A DNA stretch of 11,286 nt, from NCBI GenBank assembly GCA_003641415.1, contig QNAG01000081.1, positions 1 to 11,286 on the forward strand. The letters are read 5' to 3'. The position numbers and the translations under genes were made by a program. This document shows positions 1-5,466 of the stretch, piece after piece (position 1 is the stretch's first letter; every line of letters starts with the position of its first letter). Source of the DNA: Candidatus Zixiibacteriota bacterium. GTDB lineage: Bacteria > Zixibacteria > MSB-5A5 > GN15 > FEB-12. The notes under the pieces were generated by a model that saw only the letters and a list, made by a program, of their open reading frames with translations, had not been told where the DNA came from and ran no database searches.

Positions 1-35
1 CTGCAGCAGTTGCATTAATAACGGAGGATACATGA
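1..35 (+). CDS. C-terminal end of an upstream gene (partial, tentative)
   Basis: Reading from base 3, the frame gives AAVALITEDT and stops with TGA at 33-35, overlapping the pyrE ATG (32-34) as ATGA. Such overlaps are typical of translationally coupled operon genes, so this is probably the tail of the preceding gene. The frame from base 1 (LQQLH, stop at 16-18) is the alternative. Ten residues cannot identify the product; another pyrimidine gene would be a natural neighbour, but that is a guess. Confidence 0.3.
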   Translation, partial: AAVALITEDT

Positions 36-604
36 AACAAGACGATATTCTTCAACTATTCAAGGAATCCAACGCCCTTCTAACCGGTCACTTCAAACTC
101 ACTTCGGGCCGACACTCAGATGTCTATTATGAGAAATTCACTCTTCTGAAACAGCCCAAAATTTGCACCAGACGCTGTGAACAAATGGCCGAACTTCTCA
201 AAGATAGTAGCATTGAAACCATTGTGGGACCAACTACGGGTGGAATAATCCTGGCTTATGAAGTTGCCCGATACTTAGGAATTGAATCAATTTATGCTGA
301 ACCGGGAGAGGAGGGTCGTGTCTTCAAGCGAGGTTTCTCACTCCACAAAGAACAGAAAGTCGCCATAGTGGATGATGTTCTTACTACCGGCCGTTCTGTT
401 CGCGAGGTTATTGACCTGGTCAATTCGTACGAGGCGGAGATTGTGGGCATTGTTTTGATGCTGGATCGCTCTGGAGGTGCGGTTAAGTTTGACTATCCTA
501 CCTATTCATTAGCTTCCGTATCAGCCGAATCGTGGGAACCGGACAAATGTCCCCTTTGCGCTAAGGGAGAACCACTCACCCAACGTGGTAGCCGAAAAGT
601 ATGA
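32..604 (+). CDS. pyrE: Orotate phosphoribosyltransferase
   Basis: Cytoplasmic enzyme that transfers ribose 5-phosphate from PRPP to orotate, giving OMP in the fifth step of de novo UMP synthesis. The 190-residue protein has the type I phosphoribosyltransferase fold signatures: a substrate loop FKLTSGRHSD (21-30), the flexible-loop segment EGRVFKRGF (94-102) and the PRPP-binding motif VAIVDDVLTTGRS (110-122) with its acidic pair D114/D115. The C-terminal tail has CPLC (173-176) followed by GSR, seen in a Thermus-like branch of PyrE proteins. The ATG at 32 has GGAGG at 23-27, a short 4-base gap, and overlaps a possible upstream stop codon, so it probably lies within an operon that begins outside the window. 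Length and motifs are complete and nothing looks broken. Confidence 0.95.
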   Translation: MKQDDILQLFKESNALLTGHFKLTSGRHSDVYYEKFTLLKQPKICTRRCEQMAELLKDSSIETIVGPTTGGIILAYEVARYLGIESIYAEPGEEGRVFKRGFSLHKEQKVAIVDDVLTTGRSVREVIDLVNSYEAEIVGIVLMLDRSGGAVKFDYPTYSLASVSAESWEPDKCPLCAKGEPLTQRGSRKV

Positions 605-636
605 TAGTATAAAACGTAACTGTCATTGCAGAGAAA

Positions 637-659
637 GTGGAATTGCCTAAGTATTCCAC
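637..659. terminator. Hairpin in the pyrE/rmuC convergent spacer
   Basis: GTGGAAT (637-643) and ATTCCAC (653-659) form a perfect 7-bp stem around a 9-base loop, in the 93-base spacer between convergent pyrE and rmuC. Read on the minus strand it is followed by TTTCTCT, a modest U-rich tail, so it suits rmuC termination best. On the plus strand no T-run follows. It is a plausible but weak terminator. Confidence 0.45.
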
Positions 660-697
660 CATACAAAGCCGAGAGAAAAGCGCACGCGAATCACAGT

Positions 698-1744
698 CTA
701 CTCAGTGATAGGTCTCTCATCTTTGCTTTTTGCTGGCCGGCGCAACCGATCTATCTGATTGGTCATATCACCGAGTTCGTCACGAACTTTGGAAAGGCTC
801 AAACCCATTGAGTGTGAGGAACCTTCCATTCGCTCGTACAGCTTGAACAGCCGCGAAAGGGATTCGCTGAGATTGTTCACTGCAGCATTCAACCGAGCAG
901 TATCTTCAGCTAAAGTCGTTTCAGAGTAAACTGCCGCTATTGATGACAGGAAAGCATAAAGATGTCCCGGCGAACTGGGGATTACGCGTTGGGAAAGAGC
1001 ATGATCAAACAGAGTCTGGTCCTTATCCGCCACCAGTTGATAATAGACAGCTTCGGAGGGGATATACATTAGTGCAAACTCTGTTGTATTTTTCTCCGGT
1101 AGCAAGTACTTGTCATGAATGGCATCTATCTGCTTTCTCAAAGCCTGTCCAAATTGCTTTAGCGACTTATCCGGCTCATCATCTGCTATAATGCGCTGGT
1201 AAGATTCCAACGGAAATTTGGAGTCTATTGGAAGCAACTTATCACCCAACCGCACAACTGCATCTACCCGACATCCCGGGGCAAGAGTATATTGCATCGA
1301 AAATAGCGATCGGGGTAGGATTGTCGACAGAAGATTCTCAAGGAGCGTCTCCCCGAGAACGCCACGAACTCGAGGTGGTTTGAGAAGTTCGGATAAACTT
1401 TGGATGTTTTGTCCAATCTTCTCGATATTGTGTGCCTGCTCTTCTAACTGTCCGAGTTTACGTTTAATATCTCCAAAGACTTCCAAGCGGTTATCGAGCG
1501 ATGTACTGCTCTCTGCCAGTCTCTGGTTTATCGTTCGGTTCGCTTCATCGAATGAGCTTCGTAAAGCGATCAGCCCCTCCATTTGCTTGCTTACCAGCTC
1601 TGTTTTCAATCTCTCAACACTCTCATTAAGAGTAGGTAATTGCCCGTTCCCGGATGACCGCCTTAGCATTGCTATGAGTAACCAAACAACTGCTACCAAC
1701 AGTAATGTCAGGACAACCAAGGTGAGTACAGATAAATCTGGCAT
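698..1744 (-). CDS. rmuC: RmuC-family DNA recombination protein, short form
   Basis: Member of the RmuC family, predicted nuclease-fold proteins linked in E. coli to limiting recombination at inverted repeats; the biochemical activity is poorly defined. The 348-residue protein starts with one hydrophobic segment (about 5-27, followed by RR), so it is probably membrane-anchored with the rest in the cytoplasm. A helical, coiled-coil-prone region follows (about 40-120). The conserved core has RGVLGETLLENLL (127-139), RVDAVVRLG (159-167), PIDSKFPLE (172-180) and FALMYIPSEAVY (223-234). It is shorter than E. coli RmuC (about 475 residues), mainly through shorter coiled-coil and tail regions, a common variant. 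The start lies 15 bases after the upstream peptidase gene's stop with no clear Shine-Dalgarno sequence, so coupled expression is likely. A long open frame on the opposite strand is a shadow. Confidence 0.92.
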   Translation of the reverse strand: MPDLSVLTLVVLTLLLVAVVWLLIAMLRRSSGNGQLPTLNESVERLKTELVSKQMEGLIALRSSFDEANRTINQRLAESSTSLDNRLEVFGDIKRKLGQLEEQAHNIEKIGQNIQSLSELLKPPRVRGVLGETLLENLLSTILPRSLFSMQYTLAPGCRVDAVVRLGDKLLPIDSKFPLESYQRIIADDEPDKSLKQFGQALRKQIDAIHDKYLLPEKNTTEFALMYIPSEAVYYQLVADKDQTLFDHALSQRVIPSSPGHLYAFLSSIAAVYSETTLAEDTARLNAAVNNLSESLSRLFKLYERMEGSSHSMGLSLSKVRDELGDMTNQIDRLRRPAKSKDERPITE

Positions 1745-1759
1745 AGCTTAAACCAATAA

Positions 1760-3364
1760 TCACTTTTTGATAATTAGTTCGTAAGCTCCATCATGAGGGA
1801 TTACTTTACCTGTGAGTTCCTTTCGGAATTTGAACGCAATGGTACCATCTTCAGCAGAGAGATACTCATCAGAAGGTGTAAGACCATTGATAAATTTCCC
1901 CAACAATTGATTAGTGACAAAGTCATACAAACCAGCCTCATTGGCATCAAAACGGAGCCCGTAACGATAACCCGACAACATCTCGAAATTGTTGCCTTGT
2001 TCTTCGTACAGCAGGGAACGTTGTCCCACAAGGCTCTCATCTGGTCCAAAATACAAATCCCCGGCTTGCGGTTGCAGCTCGTCACCGCTTATCTTAACAG
2101 CAATCCATTTCCTGTTCTCGACCACAAGGATACCTTTATCCTCAATTATTTTCTCCCCCTCGTCGATTCCTCCAGGAGTAAAAGCTGCTTCCTCGCCTAA
2201 CTTACGCTGTGAGTACGCCTTATAGTTCTGCAGCACTGTGGGCCAGTCAGCCACTTCAAGCGCATCACTAATTTTTTGCTTTACTATGGTCTCCTCCATC
2301 CGTAAAAGTTCATCGTATGAACCGGAGAGTGACAAATACAGATTCAAGAATTTGTCCATCTCAAGAGCATCAACCAAGTAAGCGGTAAACAGACCTGCTA
2401 CAGGATATGACATATCCGCAGAGGAGTGTTGTTTGAAGTAGTCCATGGTAATAATGGAATCAATTTCAACCAGCTTCTGGTCCTGCAGAAAACCAGCCAG
2501 ATAGTTCAGGGTAACTGTCGATTTGCCCCAGCGTCCCCCTAGATAAACAGCCAATCCCTCGCTCAACAGTGGTTGAGTATACATCGGAAGTTTTCCCAGC
2601 CGTATATTAACCAATAGATGAGCTACCTCGTGAAAGTGCGGGAAATAGGCACTTATAATATCGTTTGTGGGGAGGTCTAACATTCCCCGCACGCGTACTC
2701 CAGTGATTTTCTCAACAATACTATCACTGGGACAGTAGAAGTATTCGATTTTCTTTTCCTGAATAGTCTTCAGGTCAGCCCGCAACATACCAAGCGATTC
2801 CGCCATAACCTTTACAAAACGATCTGCTTCATCAAGAGTTACCTGATTTAGGAATATCCTGCGATCCGGGTGACAATGAATCCGAAAATACTTGCTTTCA
2901 AGAACAGGCCAGTCGCAGGCATAGTAATCCTGGGGATGGGTCAGCCAGAAGTATTCGCCATCGTAATAACTGTAATACAGATGAGTAACTTTCTCACCGT
3001 CCACCAACACAGAGTATTCCGCTGTAAAGTACTCGTTTCCATCCAGACTCATTATTTGTCGAATTGAACGAAAGAGATTGTCCCGTAGTGCAGGAAGGTT
3101 TTGCATCACCGGTGAAGTACAATCGAGTTTGAGCGGAATGCCATCGTACTCAATTCCAAACCGACCCGAACGTTCTATAACAGGCTCTGTCCATAGGTCC
3201 CGAGCAGATTCGATATTGCCAGACACCAGCAAGTCAAAGTAGTAGTATATATTCTCCACCGCTTCACGAGTATTTACTTGCCCTGAAAACACTAAAACCG
3301 GCAGCATAATCAAAACAATCAAAAACGTGGTTATTACTCTGGAGAAAAAAGAAAATCTAAACAT
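1760..3364 (-). CDS. Secreted gluzincin-like (peptidase MA-like) zinc metallopeptidase, function unknown
   Basis: A 534-residue protein I cannot name. Residues 1-28 look like a signal peptide: basic R3/R9, a hydrophobic run at about 11-26, then FSGQ; no lipobox cysteine is seen. Residues 30-150 form an N-terminal domain rich in aromatic and acidic residues. The central part (about 155-385) has FHEVAHLL with the HExxH zinc motif (H245, E246, H249) and SEGLAVYLGG with a likely third ligand, E269, 20 residues later. That is the gluzincin arrangement of peptidase MA-like proteins. Residues 390-534 look beta-rich and resemble no domain I know. The ATG has AGGAGA at 3371-3376, 6 bases upstream. It leads an operon with rmuC and is divergent from an HTH regulator. 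Predicted as an exported protease or protease-like protein; substrate and activity are unknown, and the zinc site rests on motifs only. Confidence 0.85.
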   Translation of the reverse strand: MFRFSFFSRVITTFLIVLIMLPVLVFSGQVNTREAVENIYYYFDLLVSGNIESARDLWTEPVIERSGRFGIEYDGIPLKLDCTSPVMQNLPALRDNLFRSIRQIMSLDGNEYFTAEYSVLVDGEKVTHLYYSYYDGEYFWLTHPQDYYACDWPVLESKYFRIHCHPDRRIFLNQVTLDEADRFVKVMAESLGMLRADLKTIQEKKIEYFYCPSDSIVEKITGVRVRGMLDLPTNDIISAYFPHFHEVAHLLVNIRLGKLPMYTQPLLSEGLAVYLGGRWGKSTVTLNYLAGFLQDQKLVEIDSIITMDYFKQHSSADMSYPVAGLFTAYLVDALEMDKFLNLYLSLSGSYDELLRMEETIVKQKISDALEVADWPTVLQNYKAYSQRKLGEEAAFTPGGIDEGEKIIEDKGILVVENRKWIAVKISGDELQPQAGDLYFGPDESLVGQRSLLYEEQGNNFEMLSGYRYGLRFDANEAGLYDFVTNQLLGKFINGLTPSDEYLSAEDGTIAFKFRKELTGKVIPHDGAYELIIKK

Positions 3365-3370
3365 ACAATA

Positions 3371-3376
3371 TCTCCT
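3371..3376 (-). promoter_or_regulatory. Ribosome binding site of the metallopeptidase gene
   Basis: On the minus strand AGGAGA lies 6 bases before the ATG (3364-3362). It is a strong match that fixes the start and the complete signal peptide. Confidence 0.75.
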
Positions 3377-3402
3377 ATCCTATTAATCAGTAGTTTACAG
3401 AA

Positions 3403-3430
3403 TATATATCGGTTGTACCGACAATGTCCA
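3403..3430 (-). promoter_or_regulatory. Candidate sigma-70-type promoter for the metallopeptidase-rmuC operon
   Basis: On the minus strand TGGACA (3430-3425) is followed after 16 bases by TATATA (3408-3403), or after 18 bases by TATATT (3406-3401). This would place the transcript start about 30 bases before the gene. The spacer holds an inverted repeat, described separately. Confidence 0.5.
3409..3421. repeat. Inverted repeat inside the metallopeptidase promoter spacer
   Basis: TCGGT-TGT-ACCGA has perfect 5-bp arms and lies between the candidate -35 and -10 boxes, a usual place for a repressor site. Its left part, TCGGTTGTA, recurs as a direct repeat at 3494-3502. An operator role is inferred from position only. 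Confidence 0.4.
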
Positions 3431-3561
3431 GAACTGTGCCAAAAAACCCTTATTATCACAAATTGTTGTTAAGTCCAAAATTGGTCACCGTTCTCGGTTG
3501 TAAAAGATACATAAGGGCAGTCATCTTTTTATATTTATAAATAATGTGTTATATATACCTT

Positions 3562-3571
3562 ACAGTACTGT
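3562..3571. promoter_or_regulatory. Palindrome upstream of the HTH gene promoter, possible operator
   Basis: ACAGTACTGT is a perfect 10-bp palindrome ending 7 bases before the -35 box at 3579. A looser inverted repeat, TGATA-N8-TATCA (3588-3605), overlaps the -10 box. Either could bind the regulator encoded just downstream or another protein; there is no direct evidence. Confidence 0.35.
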
Positions 3572-3578
3572 TAAATGC

Positions 3579-3606
3579 TTGACCCTGTGATATAGCATGT
3601 TATCAT
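3579..3606 (+). promoter_or_regulatory. Candidate promoter of the HTH-DUF2087 gene
   Basis: TTGACC (3579-3584), a 16-base spacer and TATCAT (3601-3606) fit a sigma-70-type promoter. The predicted start near 3613 leaves a leader of about 36 bases containing the ribosome binding site. Confidence 0.55.
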
Positions 3607-3635
3607 CTTTTTAATATTAATACAAGTTGTGCATC

Positions 3636-3641
3636 AAGGAG
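3636..3641 (+). promoter_or_regulatory. Ribosome binding site that fixes a TTG start
   Basis: AAGGAG lies 7 bases before the TTG at 3649. No in-frame ATG occurs until residue 25, inside the HTH, so this site supports TTG initiation. Confidence 0.7.
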
Positions 3642-3648
3642 AACATCT

Positions 3649-4122
3649 TTGGAATACTACGAAGGTCTTATCAAGGACACAGAATTCTTCACGACTGCTG
3701 AGCTGGCTAAAAAGCTCAAAATGAATGTTCAGGTAATCACGCGAAAAGTTCAATCAGGAGATATTCCTGCCTACAAGATCGGAAAAGACTGGCGGATTCC
3801 GGAACAGTCGGTATTCGAGTGGCTTGAGAAAAACTCCAATTCCAACGACAATTCCGGAAATCGGGGAACCATAACAAAAATGCCGGGGAAGCCACAAAAG
3901 TCATCACTCCAAGCTAAACGAACAACTCGCCGCTATCTGTTGGAGTATATTCTGGCGCAGTTTGAGCCTAATAAGTTATACAGCGCTGAAGAAGTGACGC
4001 GAACCATATCCCGTTATCACGACGACCACCAATCAGTGCTACGGGAGTTTGTCTCGGAGAAAATGTTGGAACGAATCGACGGAAATTACCGCCGTTGCCG
4101 TGGTTACCGACTATCGGGATAG
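3649..4122 (+). CDS. DNA-binding regulator: excisionase/MerR-like HTH fused to a DUF2087-like domain
   Basis: A 157-residue protein with two modules. Residues about 13-61 match the excisionase-type winged helix (HTH_17): FFTTAELAKKLKMNVQVITRKV, split by me at the usual helix boundaries, then GDIPAYKIGKDWRIP (37-51) and FEWLEK. Residues 62-92 are a polar, low-complexity linker. Residues about 95-155 resemble DUF2087: LLEYILAQF, YSAEEVTRTI (111-120), HDDHQSVLREFV (124-135) and GNYRRCRGY. DUF2087 often accompanies bacterial DNA-binding modules and may itself bind DNA or sense a signal; its function is not established. The TTG start is supported by AAGGAG. The gene diverges from the metallopeptidase-rmuC operon across 284 bases with palindromes, so control of that operon or of itself is a reasonable inference. 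It could also be a general regulator unrelated to its neighbour. Confidence 0.8.
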   Translation: MEYYEGLIKDTEFFTTAELAKKLKMNVQVITRKVQSGDIPAYKIGKDWRIPEQSVFEWLEKNSNSNDNSGNRGTITKMPGKPQKSSLQAKRTTRRYLLEYILAQFEPNKLYSAEEVTRTISRYHDDHQSVLREFVSEKMLERIDGNYRRCRGYRLSG

Positions 4123-4184
4123 AAAATAACAATCCTGATCTTAGACACAATTGCCAGAACCTTAAGTGATTTTGATATTATCGA

Positions 4185-4212
4185 TTGCATTTGCAGAGTA
4201 AATGAATATTAT
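4185..4212 (+). promoter_or_regulatory. Candidate promoter in the rsmE upstream region
   Basis: TTGCAT (4185-4190), 16 bases, then TATTAT (4207-4212). It is about 360 bases before rsmE, so it would give a long leader or a separate small RNA. AT-rich sequence makes false matches easy. Confidence 0.3.
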
Positions 4213-4330
4213 CTTTCTTCTTGAAAAGTGTAATCGAAGAATGATTTGATGTCTCACCATGTTTAATAAACTGCCCATGTCAAAGAAATCAATGGTTGTG
4301 ATGTTGTCCCAAAAAACACTGATCACGTTT

Positions 4331-4423
4331 CGCTCAGGCTGCGGGCTTGTCTCCCAGCGAATGTCATCCAACCAAGCAATGCCTGTGAGCGGAGTCGAGG
4401 GACAGCGGACACAAGGCCCGCTG
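4331..4423. repeat. Nested inverted repeats, possible RNA structure
   Basis: CGCTC/AGG (4331-4338) can pair with CCT/GAGCG (4382-4384 and 4387-4391), giving 8 base pairs with a 2-base bulge and wobble extension outward. Just downstream CAGCGG (4403-4408) pairs perfectly with CCGCTG (4418-4423) around a 9-base loop. No T-run follows on either side, so it is not a simple terminator. It may be a structured RNA or a dispersed palindromic repeat. Confidence 0.35.
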
Positions 4424-4571
4424 CTACGCGAAGTTAGAGGAAACCAATCTTTTCCCTCCACGGCGATGAGCGATGAGATTCCACTTCTGGAACAGCTTCT
4501 TGTGTATAGGGGAAAAAATCAGAGAGACAAAGGTTGTTTTTTATCTCAAAATACGCCGCAGTAGCTCAGGT

Positions 4572-5321
4572 ATGAATCTTGTAATTATCACTGAAGCCGA
4601 TAGTATCGGTAAGGGTTGTTACCGGTTAGCGGACAAACGAGCCAAACATATTCGAACAGTGCTCCGTTGTCAGGTAGGCGACAAAATTGAAGTGGGGGTG
4701 CTAAACGGTCCTCAGGGAATCGCACAGATTGAAAAGATAGATGATAATGAAATCGTAATCGAGTGTCTAACACTCAAACTTAAACCGATTGTACCGCCCG
4801 TTGTTGATCTTATTTGTGCCCTTCCCAGACCGCAAACGCTCAAAAAGGTGCTAACAATTTCAGCTACTATGGGCGTACACAGACTTGATTTTGTCCGATC
4901 CAATCGAGTCGAAAAAAGTTTCTTTCATTCTCCTGTGCTCCAAAAGGAGAACTATACACCGTTCCTGATAGAGGGTCTTAGTCAGGGCAAACACACTCGC
5001 CTTCCTGAGGTTTATATCCACGACCGTTTCAAGCCATTTTTTCAGGATACCCTGCCCAAGTTGAACCGGGGAGAAATGGATTTATCCTGTCGCCTGTTGC
5101 CTGATCCGGATGTCTCAGTCAATCTTAAGGATATACATAACAGTACTAACAATAGGCTTCTTATTGCTATTGGTCCTGAGGGAGGATGGGTTCCGTTTGA
5201 AATTGAATTAATGGAGAGCCTTGGATTCCGCAGGTTTTCGCTCGGTCGTTGGGTACTACGCGTGGAAACGGCTGTAGCGGGTGTTCTCAGCCAAATCGAA
5301 TTGGTTCGAATGATGAAATAG
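4572..5321 (+). CDS. rsmE: 16S rRNA (uracil1498-N3)-methyltransferase
   Basis: SPOUT-class enzyme that uses S-adenosylmethionine to methylate N3 of U1498 in the decoding region of 16S rRNA, acting on the assembled 30S subunit. From the ATG at 4572 the protein has 249 residues, close to the family's usual 240-250. An N-terminal PUA-like RNA-binding domain spans about 1-70 (RAKHIRTVLRCQVGD, 23-37). The SPOUT domain follows, with LPRPQTLKKV (84-93), the SAM-binding knot sequence LLIAIGPEGGW (196-206) and LGRWVLRVETA (224-234). The frame is open upstream to 4473, but those 33 codons do not resemble the family and MNLVIITEAD is a typical RsmE beginning. The ribosome binding site is weak (CAGG close to the ATG). 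It stands alone between two spacers. Confidence 0.93.
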   Translation: MNLVIITEADSIGKGCYRLADKRAKHIRTVLRCQVGDKIEVGVLNGPQGIAQIEKIDDNEIVIECLTLKLKPIVPPVVDLICALPRPQTLKKVLTISATMGVHRLDFVRSNRVEKSFFHSPVLQKENYTPFLIEGLSQGKHTRLPEVYIHDRFKPFFQDTLPKLNRGEMDLSCRLLPDPDVSVNLKDIHNSTNNRLLIAIGPEGGWVPFEIELMESLGFRRFSLGRWVLRVETAVAGVLSQIELVRMMK

Positions 5322-5335
5322 AATGTATAAGATTT

Positions 5336-5353
5336 CATAAAACCTCATAAAAC
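5336..5353 (+). repeat. Short tandem repeat after rsmE
   Basis: CATAAAAC occurs twice (5336-5343 and 5346-5353) with a 10-base period, upstream of the folP promoter. One helical turn of spacing could suit a protein-binding site, but it may be chance in AT-rich sequence. Confidence 0.3.
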
Positions 5354-5380
5354 ACACATTTGTCCTACGGCACTTCTCCC

Positions 5381-5409
5381 TTGATTTGACTTGATACTGA
5401 GCCTATTAT
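5381..5409 (+). promoter_or_regulatory. Candidate promoter of folP-cdaA
   Basis: TTGATT (5381-5386), a 17-base spacer and TATTAT (5404-5409) are a good sigma-70-type match. Transcription would start near 5416, only a few bases before the ATG at 5419 and about 50 before the ATG at 5467, which bears on the choice of folP start. Confidence 0.6.
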
Positions 5410-5466
5410 ATTAGGGCTATGTCTACTGTTAAACACAACCTGACCAGAACCGAGGAAATCAAGCGA

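Larger units (their letters stand above)
3521..3613 (+). repeat. Direct repeat pair in the divergent promoter region
   Basis: TCATCTTTTTA occurs at 3521-3531 and 3603-3613, an 11-base exact match whose similarity continues through ATATT with a single inserted A. The second copy overlaps the -10 box of the HTH gene's candidate promoter. AT-rich sequence makes chance repeats more likely, but 11 bases twice within 93 is noticeable. Confidence 0.45.
4123..4571. other. Gene-poor intergenic region with a candidate structured element
   Basis: There are 449 bases with no credible gene. Open frames exist on both strands (4259-4564 plus, 4162-4461 minus), but neither has a ribosome binding site or recognisable protein features, and they overlap each other. 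The flanks are AT-rich; about 4320-4430 is more G+C-rich with inverted repeats (described separately). A tandem 7-base repeat, GCGATGA, lies at 4463-4476, and TTCCA-CTTC-TGGAA at 4479-4492 can form a small hairpin. The region may hold a non-coding RNA, a dispersed repeat or a decayed gene. Confidence 0.5.

Noticed and set aside
1218..1751. Plus-strand open frame of 177 codons opposite rmuC
   Set aside because: It is antisense to a clearly conserved rmuC, with Ser/Arg-rich composition typical of a shadow frame.
3532..3543. TATTTATAAATA perfect palindrome
   Set aside because: It is made only of A and T in a very AT-rich stretch, so chance palindromes are expected; it is not called as an operator.
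4162..4461. Minus-strand open frame of 99 codons
   Set aside because: It would need a GTG start with no ribosome binding site, and its translation resembles read-through of intergenic DNA.
4259..4564. Plus-strand open frame of 101 codons upstream of rsmE
   Set aside because: It has no ribosome binding site and low-complexity residue use, overlaps an equally long frame on the other strand, and has no recognisable family features.
4473..4571. 33-codon N-terminal extension of rsmE
   Set aside because: It crosses intergenic sequence, has no family similarity, and the internal MNLVIITEAD start gives the usual RsmE length.
4553..4630. tRNA-like 5' half (GCCGCAGTAGCTCAGGT)
   Set aside because: The D-arm-like GTAGCTCAGG is not followed by a matching GAGC, a T-loop (GTTCRANNC) or a complementary acceptor strand, and it runs into the rsmE start codon.
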